From: an uncultured Eubacteriales bacterium
GTDB taxonomy: Bacteria; Bacillota; Clostridia; Oscillospirales; Acutalibacteraceae
Length of the DNA: 13,128 nucleotides
Direction: 5' to 3'
Assembly: GCA_900321515.1 (NCBI GenBank)
Contig: ONWI01000236.1
Location: 1-13,128, forward strand
Of the stretch, positions 7,299 through 13,128 are shown in pieces (position 1 is the first letter of the stretch; the number at the start of each line of letters is the position of its first letter). The notes under the pieces are model-generated. The model did not search any database. It was given only the letters and a program-made list of their open reading frames with translations, and was not told the origin of the DNA. Both the position numbers and the translations under genes were made by a program.

Positions 7299-7952
7299 TT
7301 GAGCGAAAAAAAGTGTGTGCTGCTTGATATGGACGGCACATTGTTTGATACGTCCGAGGGCATCAAGATGTGCTACCGCGCGGGTCTTGCGCGCTTCGGC
7401 ATAACGGTTCGTGATGAAAGTGAACTTGACAGGGTTATCGGGCCGTCGCTTTACGACAGCTTCAATGAATTCTACGGTCTGAAGGGCGACGATCTGAAAG
7501 AGGCAGTCAGAATCTACCGTGAGCTTTACCTCACAGAAGGCATATATAAGTTATGCATGTACGATGGCGTCGTTGATATGCTGAAATCCGTAAAGCAGAA
7601 CGGAAATATCATAGGACTTGCCACCACAAAGCCGCTCGTGATGGCTGCAAGAATTCTTGAATTTTCCGGTCTTGAAGAGTATTTTGATGTGGTCTGCGGA
7701 GCAAATCTGGACGGCAGCATGAGCGACAAGTGTGAACTTATCAATAATTGCATGAACCGGTGCGGGTTCGGCGATCACAACCGCGTATATATGGTGGGCG
7801 ACAGATTTTACGATATCATCGGAGCCAGACAAGCAGGTGTACATCCTATCGGCGTGACATACGGCTTTGGTTGCCGTGAAGAGCTTGAGGAAGCAGGCGC
7901 GGAATTCATTGCCGCCACACCGGGAGATGTCGCTCAGCTTTTTATCGGCTGA
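7299..7952 (+). CDS. HAD-superfamily hydrolase (phosphoglycolate-phosphatase-like, subfamily IA)
   Basis: A 217-residue cytoplasmic phosphatase of the haloacid-dehalogenase superfamily. Motif I is DMDGTLFD (nucleophile D10, acid/base D12). A helical cap (about 18-85) follows. Motif II is the T109-T110 pair in GLATTKP, motif III probably K144 in SDKCEL, and motif IV GDRFYD (D168, D172). Homologues include phosphoglycolate phosphatases, PpaX and various nucleotide or cofactor phosphatases, so the substrate cannot be assigned. The start is TTG at 7299, immediately after the thioesterase stop, with a GGGGCGGTG stretch about 9 nt upstream. This zero gap suggests translational coupling. The following gap contains the coaX promoter, so this gene probably ends the truB-ribF transcription unit, although no hairpin terminator is visible. 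Confidence 0.85.
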   Translation: MSEKKCVLLDMDGTLFDTSEGIKMCYRAGLARFGITVRDESELDRVIGPSLYDSFNEFYGLKGDDLKEAVRIYRELYLTEGIYKLCMYDGVVDMLKSVKQNGNIIGLATTKPLVMAARILEFSGLEEYFDVVCGANLDGSMSDKCELINNCMNRCGFGDHNRVYMVGDRFYDIIGARQAGVHPIGVTYGFGCREELEEAGAEFIAATPGDVAQLFIG

Positions 7953-7961
7953 ATTTATATA

Positions 7962-7990
7962 TTGACATATTGCTTTATCAAGTGTAAAAT
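7962..7990 (+). promoter_or_regulatory. Sigma-A promoter for coaX
   Basis: A consensus -35 TTGACA (7962-7967), a 17-nt spacer and -10 TAAAAT (7985-7990) lie in the AT-rich gap between the HAD gene and coaX. The expected start is about 7997, leaving a 50-nt leader that ends with a GGAG site before the coaX ATG. This is the best promoter match in the window. Confidence 0.85.
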
Positions 7991-8046
7991 ATAATCGTTC
8001 GGATCATATTAATTATCAATCTTTTGTCGGATTTGGAGATGGGCAT

Positions 8047-8823
8047 ATGCTGCTGGCTGTGGACATAGGAAACACCAATATTACAATCGGCGTTTATGAA
8101 GGAGATACACTCGCGTTCACTGCGAGAACAGCAACCGACGCCGCCCGCACAGGAGACCAGTACGCGGTAGAGCTTATGGGAATGTTCGCACTCTATAAGT
8201 GTGACGTTTCGGGCATTGACGGAGCGATAGTTTCATCTGTAGCTCCAGCCGTAACCAATGCCATTTGCAGCGCAGTTGCAAAGGTGGTAAACGTAGAGGC
8301 GATAATTGTGGGGCCCGGTATCAAGACAGGTCTCAATATCGCAATCAACGATCCCGCGGAGCTTGGCGCTGATCTGCTCTGCGTATCTGTTGCCGCTTTG
8401 AACAAATATCCGCTGCCAAACGCGGTCTGCGATCTCGGCACGGCAAGTACAATCACCGTACTCGACAAGGACGGCAAAATGATAGGCGGCATTATCTATC
8501 CAGGCATACGCACATCACTGATGGCATTGGTGAACAACGCGGCTCTCCTGCCGCAGATAAGCTATGAGAAGCCCAAACAGGTAGTCGGGCGGAATACAAT
8601 AGACTGTATGCGTTCCGGTCTGATTCTGGGAGCTGCTTCTTTGCTCGACGGGATGCTGGAAAGGGTGGAGGAAGAGCTTGGAATGCCTGTCACGGCAATA
8701 GCGACAGGCGGTTTCTCTGCGGACATCATCTGCAACTGCAAGCGCGATTTTATTCTTGATGAAAATTTAGTGCTTGACGGACTGCGGATTCTCTACGAGA
8801 AAAATTCACGGAGCCGCAAATAA
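8047..8823 (+). CDS. coaX: Type III pantothenate kinase
   Basis: Phosphorylates pantothenate, the first committed step of CoA synthesis; type III enzymes are not inhibited by CoA. The 258-residue ASKHA-fold protein begins with the phosphate-binding motif DIGNTNITIGVYEGD (D6). It has GPGIKTGL (89-96), ELGADLL (105-111, catalytic D109) and DLGTAST (129-135), then IGGIIYPGIRTSLMAL. VGRNTIDCMRSGLILGAASLLDGM and IATGGFSADII complete the signature. The usual GADR motif reads GADL here (L110). The ATG has GGAG at 8035-8038. It heads a unit with its own promoter. The next gene downstream is an ECF S component, consistent with coupling of vitamin uptake and phosphorylation. Confidence 0.95.
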   Translation: MLLAVDIGNTNITIGVYEGDTLAFTARTATDAARTGDQYAVELMGMFALYKCDVSGIDGAIVSSVAPAVTNAICSAVAKVVNVEAIIVGPGIKTGLNIAINDPAELGADLLCVSVAALNKYPLPNAVCDLGTASTITVLDKDGKMIGGIIYPGIRTSLMALVNNAALLPQISYEKPKQVVGRNTIDCMRSGLILGAASLLDGMLERVEEELGMPVTAIATGGFSADIICNCKRDFILDENLVLDGLRILYEKNSRSRK

Positions 8824-8834
8824 AGCGGCTAAGT

Positions 8835-8930
8835 AACTGTGCAGAAATAATGAATACATTTAGCTCGTCAGAATGTCCAAGGACACTTGATTTTTCAGCA
8901 ATAAACGACTGATTAAATTCTGCACAAGTT
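8835..8930. repeat. Nested inverted repeat downstream of coaX
   Basis: AACT-GTGCAGAA (8835-8846) is complementary to TTCTGCAC-A-AGTT (8918-8930), giving 12 pairs with one bulged A. Inside are TTTA/TAAA (8859-8862 with 8914-8917), CAG/CTG (8869-8871 with 8909-8911), and a small hairpin TGTC-CAAG-GACA (8874-8885). No transposase, clear target duplication or T-rich terminator tail is visible. It could be the outer stem of an RNA structure in the coaX-ECF transcript, or the remains of a small palindromic element. Confidence 0.55.
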
Positions 8931-8950
8931 CCTAAGGAATAAAGAAACCC

Positions 8951-9070
8951 GATATTGCAGGCGGCAACGCCTTCGATATATATTTTATTTGCGCTGTATC
9001 TTCAGCCTGTACGTCCTGTGAGCGGTTCTCCCGCGGCAGAGGCGTCATGCTGGGAACGGCAGCAGGAGGT
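8951..9070 (+). promoter_or_regulatory. Structured leader of the ECF S component; candidate cis-regulatory RNA
   Basis: Four hairpins can be drawn. The first is 8952-8963 with 8968-8979, 12 positions with one mismatch and a GCAA tetraloop. The second is GCTG/CAGC (8993-9006). The third is 9011-9018 with 9037-9045 (one bulged A), topped across a small internal loop by GCGG/CCGC (9022-9034). The fourth is TGCTG/CAGCA (9048-9064), which abuts the GGAGG ribosome site (9065-9069). TCCTG (9014-9018) can instead pair with CAGGA (9063-9067), which includes half the Shine-Dalgarno. Such exclusive pairing is what a translational switch needs. I do not recognise FMN, TPP, THF, cobalamin or other known consensus elements. 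Structures were drawn by hand. Confidence 0.5.
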
Positions 9071-9077
9071 TTTTATT

Positions 9078-9668
9078 ATGAACAAAGGTTCAAAGAAGAA
9101 TGACATCGTCAAGCTCGTCGGTGTCGCGCTGTTCACGGCTATTGTAGTCGTGCTTCAGTATCTGGGCAGCTTCATCAAGTTCGGCCCGTTTTCCATTTCG
9201 CTGGTACTGGTACCTATCGTTATCGGGGCAGCGCTATACGGCAGGACTGCAGGCGCATGGCTCGGTTTCGTATTCAGTGTAGTGGTACTTCTTCAGCCCG
9301 ATACTGCGCTCTTCTATCAGGCGAATTTCATCGGCACGATAGTGGTTGTGCTGCTCAAGGGAACATTGGCAGGTTTGCTTGCCGGCGTGGTCTACAAGGC
9401 AATTGAAAAGAAAAACGTCACTCTCGCCGTAATTGCCGCCGCTTTTGTATGCCCTGTGGTCAATACAGGCATTTTCCTGCTTGGCTCGCTCGTATTCTTT
9501 ATGGATACAATCAGGACATGGGCGAACGGAACGAATGTGTTTGTCTTTATGATTGTCGGTCTGGTCGGCTTCAATTTCCTTTTTGAGCTTGCTGTCAATA
9601 TTTTCCTCAGTCCTGTCATTGTACGCCTGATTCAGGTGGGGACTAAGGCAAAAATCAAGTCGGTTTAA
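9078..9668 (+). CDS. ECF transporter S component, probable pantothenate transporter (PanT)
   Basis: A 196-residue, very hydrophobic membrane protein with about six predicted transmembrane segments (roughly 10-30, 35-55, 57-77, 82-105, 112-137, 148-185). The order, including FGPFSISLVLVPIVIGAALYGRTAGAWLGF near the N-terminus, is that of substrate-binding S components of energy-coupling-factor vitamin transporters, which work with separately encoded EcfT and EcfA/A' subunits. Those partners are not in the window. Placement after coaX suggests pantothenate as substrate. Riboflavin is less likely, since ribF is in another unit and no FMN element precedes this gene. The ATG at 9078 is chosen for AGCAGGAGGT at 9061-9070. 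The open frame continues upstream to a TTG at 8955, but that stretch is structured leader. Confidence is high for the S-component class and moderate for pantothenate. Confidence 0.85.
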   Translation: MNKGSKKNDIVKLVGVALFTAIVVVLQYLGSFIKFGPFSISLVLVPIVIGAALYGRTAGAWLGFVFSVVVLLQPDTALFYQANFIGTIVVVLLKGTLAGLLAGVVYKAIEKKNVTLAVIAAAFVCPVVNTGIFLLGSLVFFMDTIRTWANGTNVFVFMIVGLVGFNFLFELAVNIFLSPVIVRLIQVGTKAKIKSV

Positions 9669-9729
9669 ATTATCGCACAATAAAGCTGACGGCGCAATCC
9701 GTGCCACGCGAAGATTCTAAACAGGTTCA

Positions 9730-9775
9730 AAAAAAAGTGTGTCGGTGATCGAAAAATCATCGGCACACTTTTTTT
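9730..9775. terminator. Bidirectional intrinsic terminator
   Basis: A long hairpin has an A7 tract then GTGTGTCGGTGAT (9737-9749), a CGAAAA loop (9750-9755) and ATCATCGGCACAC followed by T7 (9756-9775). The T run on the + strand and the mirrored A run (T run on the - strand) let it stop both the coaX-ECF unit and the converging metG-phosphoesterase unit. It lies 61 nt after the ECF gene and 19 nt past the stop of the minus-strand gene. Confidence 0.92.
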
Positions 9776-9794
9776 ATAAAATCAGACAAAGACG

Positions 9795-10943
9795 CTATCT
9801 TTTAATGCCCTTAATATTTATCAAGACGTATTCGGAATGATGTTCTGTGCGAAGGTCAAATCCCCATCCGGCGATGCCGGATGTAACGACGGCGTTCAGG
9901 TTACCCAGTTTTTTGAAGCCGTATGTCATGTCGTTTGCCTTTAATAGCTCGCTGAATATTCCGAACGGGAATATCTGCCCTCCGTGGGTATGTCCGGACA
10001 TAACAAGATCGCAGCCCGCACTGTTCAGCGCATCGTAATCGTTCGGCTGATGATCTGCCACGATGATTGCCCTGTTTTTGTCGGCATCGGTGAGGATCTG
10101 ATTAATGCTCTTCCCGTTCTCCGCTCTGTACATCTTGTCGCTTCGTCCGACGAGAATCATATCGTCGTTCAAAAGAACGCAGCGATCTTCCAATATGGTG
10201 ATGCCGTTTTCGGTAATGGCATTTACAAGCTGCATATCGACATTATCGCCGGTCACGGTGTCAATTGATCTGTATCTGCTCTTGTCGTGATTGCCGTAGA
10301 CATAATACACACCGAGCTTTGTATCAATGTTTCCGAGAATGGAAAAAGCCTCGTCAATCCCCTCGGCAGTTGTGCTTTCGTCTACAATATCGCCGCAGAG
10401 TACCACAAAGTCGGGGGAGGATGCTTCAATTGAATCCGCCACGTTTTGCAGCTGCTGCGCGTCGATTGACACGCCGTAATGCAGATCGGCTACCAGCGCC
10501 ACCCTGTAGTCGTGCGAAAGGCTTTTGTTCACCGTGACGTCGTAATCTGTGCGGACAATGTGATACATGTTGTATTTTCCGTAACAGACAATGGCGAAGG
10601 TAAGCAGAAACGCAGCCGCGCCGGTTCTGTATGCAATTCTGAGGAATTTCTGAAACCGGCGGTTGAGGTAATTCATATTGGTCTTCTTTGCGATGAACGC
10701 GGCAAGATCGATCATCAGCAGAAAGAACGCGATATGCAGTTCGATAATAAACCATTTGACAAAAGCAAAACATACCGGTACAAAGGTCAGTACAAATATT
10801 CCCGCGGAGATAAGACGAACATTCCTCTTGGACAGCCCGCTTCCGAAGTATTTTACTGCGCCCAGGATTTTTTTAAAGAAATAAATCTGTTCGCAGATTC
10901 CTACAAGCAGGAAAACAATCAACAGGATAATAAAAAAAGTCAT
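9795..10943 (-). CDS. Membrane-anchored calcineurin-like metallophosphoesterase
   Basis: A 382-residue protein with four predicted N-terminal membrane segments (about 2-23, 43-63, 64-85, 104-121) and a C-terminal dinuclear-metal phosphoesterase domain. Metal motifs are in canonical order: DLH (D153, H155), GD (D185), GNHD (217-220), H298 in DHQP, and GHTHGGQ (317-323, H318 and H320). This resembles the YkuE/YaeI-like group of membrane-associated metallophosphoesterases, some of which act on lipid pyrophosphates; the substrate is unknown. The start at 10943 is chosen for GGAGGT at 10949-10954. An in-frame ATG at 10988 lacks such a site and would put a charged, unlikely extension before the first membrane helix. 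It begins 50 nt after metG on the same strand with no terminator between, so it is probably co-transcribed with metG under T-box control. Confidence 0.88.
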   Translation of the reverse strand: MTFFIILLIVFLLVGICEQIYFFKKILGAVKYFGSGLSKRNVRLISAGIFVLTFVPVCFAFVKWFIIELHIAFFLLMIDLAAFIAKKTNMNYLNRRFQKFLRIAYRTGAAAFLLTFAIVCYGKYNMYHIVRTDYDVTVNKSLSHDYRVALVADLHYGVSIDAQQLQNVADSIEASSPDFVVLCGDIVDESTTAEGIDEAFSILGNIDTKLGVYYVYGNHDKSRYRSIDTVTGDNVDMQLVNAITENGITILEDRCVLLNDDMILVGRSDKMYRAENGKSINQILTDADKNRAIIVADHQPNDYDALNSAGCDLVMSGHTHGGQIFPFGIFSELLKANDMTYGFKKLGNLNAVVTSGIAGWGFDLRTEHHSEYVLINIKGIKR

Positions 10944-10993
10944 AGCATACCTCCGTAAAGAAAAATATAAGAGCAGGTGTTCTTGCAATTAAA

Positions 10994-12976
10994 TCAGTGA
11001 ATCTTAGCGCCGGGATTTATTCCGTCAACAAATATTACCCTGACGTCTTCTTTGCCGTCAGCGTCCAAGCCGTTGTCGGCTGCGAGAATCATGCCGTTGC
11101 TTTCAACGCCGCAGAGCTTGGCGGGCTTGAGATTTGCGACTACAAGGACGCTTCTGCCCTTCAGATCATCTGGCGTGTACCACTGGGAAATGCCGCTTGC
11201 TACGGTTCTCGGAGTGCCTGTTCCATCGTCAAGCGTGAGTTTAAGGAGCTTCTTGGAACGTTTGACAGGCTCACATTCAATTACTTTGGCAACTCTGAGA
11301 TCGACCTTGCCGAAGTCTTCAATGCCGATCTGCGTGGCGATGCCTTCGACCTCAAACTTGGGTTTTGGCGGTTCCTCGGCTGCCTTTTTGCTTGCCGCTG
11401 TGATTGCATCGAGCTCGGCGATTTCCTTGTCGATATCGATTCTGGGGAAGAGGGGAGACGCCTTCACCACTGTGACTGTCTCCGGCAGTACACCGAATTC
11501 ATAGATACTGTCCCACGTAACCTGTTCCTGGGTCAGACTAAGCTGCGCCTGCACCTTCGGCATGGTAGTCGGCATGAAGGGAGTGAGCAGAATGCTGATG
11601 ATTCTGATGGATTCAAGCAGGTTATACATGACGGTGGAGAGTCTCGGCTTGTTTGCCTCATCCTTTGCGAGAATCCATGGCGTCGTGACGTCAATATACT
11701 TGTTGGCTGCCGCGATGACCCGGAAGATTTCAAAGAGCGCCACGGAAAACTGCAGATCGTTCATATTTTTTTCCACAATGGCGGGAAGTTCTCTGACCGC
11801 GTTGACAAATTCGTCATCCTGCTCTGGAACCGGTGTGAACTGACGGGTCATGGTGTCGCCGAAATATTTCTGCACCATGGCAACGCTTCTGGAAACCAGG
11901 TTGCCGAGGTCGTTTGCGAGGTCGGAATTGATACGCTTGATCATATTCTCGTTGCTGAAATCGCAGTCGCCGCCAAACGGCATCTCGCGCAGAATGTGAT
12001 ATCTGACGGCGTCAACGCCGTAGCGTTCGCCGAGAATGAACGGGTCAACGACGTTGCCGGTGGATTTGCCCATTTTTTTGCCGCCAAAATTAATCCAGCC
12101 GTGACCGTAGACCTTCTTGGGCAGCGGGAGATCGAGCGCCATCAGAATCGCGGGCCAGATCAGGGAATGGAACCGCACGATTTCCTTCGCCATGACATGA
12201 ACGTCAGCCGGCCAGTATTTCTCAAAATCACCGTATTTTTCGTTTTGATATCCGAGCGCGGTGATGTAATTGGAGAGGGCGTCAACCCAGACATACACAA
12301 CGTGTCCTTCGTCGAAGTCAACCGGAACGCCCCACTTGAAGCTGGTTCTGGATACGCAGAGGTCGTCAAGTCCGGGCTTGATGAAGTTGTTGATCATCTC
12401 ATTGACGCGCGTTTGAGGCTGAAGGAAATCGGTTTCGGTGAGCAGCTTTTCGAGTCTGTCTGAGAATTCGGATATTTTGAAGAAATAAGCCTCTTCCGAA
12501 GCGTCCGTCACATCTCTGCCGCAGTCGGGACACTTGCCGTCTATGAGCTGTGTCTCTGTCCAGAAGCTCTCGCAGGGTTTGCAGTACTTACCCTTGTATT
12601 CTCCCTTGTAGATGTAACCTCTGTCATAAAGCTCCCTGAATATCTTCTGGACGGATTCCACATGGTAATCGTCGGTAGTGCGGATAAAACGGTCATATGA
12701 AATTCCCATGAATTCCCAGAGCTTTTTGAAATTGGCGACAATGCCGTCAACGTATTCCTTGGGAGTCAGACCGGCTTCCTTTGCCTTGTCCTCGATTTTC
12801 TGGCCGTGCTCGTCGGTTCCGGTAAGGAACATTACATCGTATCCCTTGGCTCGCTTATATCTCGCCATGGTGTCACATGCGACGGTAGTATAGCAATGGC
12901 CAATGTGAGGATTTCCCGATGGATAATAGATTGGCGTTGTGATGTAGAATTTCTCTTTATCGTGTTTCTGACACAT
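10994..12976 (-). CDS. metG: Methionyl-tRNA synthetase with C-terminal tRNA-binding domain
   Basis: A class I synthetase that charges tRNA-Met for initiation and elongation. From the chosen start it has 660 residues. The HIGH motif is at 24-27 (PSGNPHIGHCY). The zinc-knuckle cysteines are C132, C135, C149 and C152 (CKPC and CPDC). The KMSKS loop reads KMGKS (301-305) in GGKKMGKSTGN. An anticodon-binding helical domain follows, and an OB-fold Trbp111-like domain occupies about 550-660 (IEDFGKVDLRVAKV, VASGISQWY, VVANLKPAKLCGVESNGM). The ATG at 12976 is preferred to one at 12985 because the GAAAGAAG ribosome site ends directly against the latter. The first gene of a minus-strand unit, it is preceded by a T-box leader that extends past the window edge. 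Confidence 0.97.
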   Translation of the reverse strand: MCQKHDKEKFYITTPIYYPSGNPHIGHCYTTVACDTMARYKRAKGYDVMFLTGTDEHGQKIEDKAKEAGLTPKEYVDGIVANFKKLWEFMGISYDRFIRTTDDYHVESVQKIFRELYDRGYIYKGEYKGKYCKPCESFWTETQLIDGKCPDCGRDVTDASEEAYFFKISEFSDRLEKLLTETDFLQPQTRVNEMINNFIKPGLDDLCVSRTSFKWGVPVDFDEGHVVYVWVDALSNYITALGYQNEKYGDFEKYWPADVHVMAKEIVRFHSLIWPAILMALDLPLPKKVYGHGWINFGGKKMGKSTGNVVDPFILGERYGVDAVRYHILREMPFGGDCDFSNENMIKRINSDLANDLGNLVSRSVAMVQKYFGDTMTRQFTPVPEQDDEFVNAVRELPAIVEKNMNDLQFSVALFEIFRVIAAANKYIDVTTPWILAKDEANKPRLSTVMYNLLESIRIISILLTPFMPTTMPKVQAQLSLTQEQVTWDSIYEFGVLPETVTVVKASPLFPRIDIDKEIAELDAITAASKKAAEEPPKPKFEVEGIATQIGIEDFGKVDLRVAKVIECEPVKRSKKLLKLTLDDGTGTPRTVASGISQWYTPDDLKGRSVLVVANLKPAKLCGVESNGMILAADNGLDADGKEDVRVIFVDGINPGAKIH

Positions 12977-13052
12977 CCATAACATCTTCTTTCTTGAAAA
13001 AAATAATCTGCCGAATTAAATTAAGAAATTGCGTGCTTGCCTTTTTGCAAAT

Positions 13053-13104
13053 AAACAAAGAGCGCCCGTTTTTCTCCTTAATCAAAGGACGAGAGCGGGC
13101 GCTC
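13053..13104 (-). terminator. T-box-controlled terminator hairpin upstream of metG
   Basis: On the minus strand GAGCGCCCG (13104-13096) pairs with CGGGCGCTC (13068-13060), a perfect 9-bp GC-rich stem, followed by TTTGTTT. The 5' arm overlaps the end of the T-box sequence, so terminator and antiterminator are mutually exclusive. It lies about 77 nt before the metG start. Confidence 0.92.
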
Positions 13105-13128
13105 CGTGTTACCACCTTTTATTTGTCA
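13101..13128 (-). promoter_or_regulatory. T-box leader 3' part (antiterminator motif) for metG, cut by window edge
   Basis: The minus strand reads AAAAGGTGGTAACACGGAGC at 13120-13101, matching the conserved T-box sequence, in which unacylated tRNA's acceptor end pairs with the bulge of the antiterminator. Its end is also the 5' arm of the adjacent terminator. Stem I with the specifier loop, expected to show a methionine ATG codon, lies beyond the window. Low charging of tRNA-Met would favour readthrough into metG and the phosphoesterase gene. Confidence 0.93.

Noticed and set aside
8955..9077. 41-codon in-frame upstream extension of the ECF S component from a TTG
   Set aside because: The strong AGCAGGAGGT site fixes the ATG at 9078, S components do not carry such an N-terminal extension, and the DNA folds as structured leader. 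It was kept only as regulatory sequence.
8824..9077. Known vitamin riboswitch (FMN, TPP, THF, cobalamin) before the ECF S gene
   Set aside because: The hallmark conserved segments of these classes could not be found by eye on the plus strand. An Rfam covariance search would be decisive.
10944..10988. N-terminal extension of the metallophosphoesterase
   Set aside because: The GGAGGT site at 10949-10954 lies within this stretch and points to the start at 10943. The extension also adds a charged segment before the first membrane helix.
10997..12463. 488-codon open frame on the plus strand opposite metG
   Set aside because: It mirrors the metG codons throughout. No ribosome site, motif or promoter supports it, and metG is unambiguous on the other strand.
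12977..12985. Upstream ATG as metG start (three extra residues MLW)
   Set aside because: The AAGAAAGAAG ribosome-site-like stretch ends immediately before this ATG. The ATG at 12976 has suitable spacing and a normal N-terminus.

Overview
The window looks like a chromosomal housekeeping segment from a Gram-positive Clostridia, most likely an Oscillospiraceae/Ruminococcaceae-type bacterium. The evidence is the Firmicute gene order ylxR-ylxQ-infB-rbfA-nrnA-truB-ribF, a type III pantothenate kinase, an ECF-transporter S component, a T-box leader for metG, strong Shine-Dalgarno sites, several TTG starts and a roughly balanced base composition. No phage, insertion sequence, CRISPR array, tRNA or rRNA gene was seen. 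The genus assignment is inference.

Left part (1-3811, + strand): the distal part of a nusA-type operon, with the 3' end of ylxR (rnpM), then ylxQ, infB and rbfA, tightly packed and partly overlapping. This block serves translation initiation and ribosome/RNase P maturation. A gap with a 14-bp dyad and an extended -10 promoter (3824-3868) leads into nrnA (nanoRNase/pAp phosphatase). An AT-rich gap then leads to truB, ribF, a TTG-started hot-dog thioesterase and a TTG-started HAD phosphatase that begins directly after the thioesterase stop.

Middle (7953-9775, + strand): a clear sigma-A promoter (TTGACA-17-TAAAAT) drives coaX. A 254-nt gene-free stretch then separates coaX from an ECF S component, probably a pantothenate transporter (PanT). 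This stretch holds two structured blocks: a 96-nt nested inverted repeat, and a chain of hairpins that ends on the Shine-Dalgarno site. A TCCTG segment there can pair either inside a hairpin or with the Shine-Dalgarno region. No known riboswitch class was recognised, so this is the best candidate in the window for something undescribed. A bidirectional hairpin terminator (9730-9775) closes the unit.

Right part (9776-13128, - strand): a converging unit enters at the right edge with the last part of a T-box leader (antiterminator plus terminator). It continues with metG (methionyl-tRNA synthetase with C-terminal tRNA-binding domain) and a membrane-anchored metallophosphoesterase 50 nt downstream, which is probably under the same tRNA-responsive control.

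Functionally, the window combines translation machinery (ylxR, ylxQ, infB, rbfA, truB, metG), RNA turnover (nrnA) and cofactor supply (ribF for FMN/FAD; coaX and PanT for CoA). Two small enzymes of unknown substrate sit between the flavin and CoA genes.
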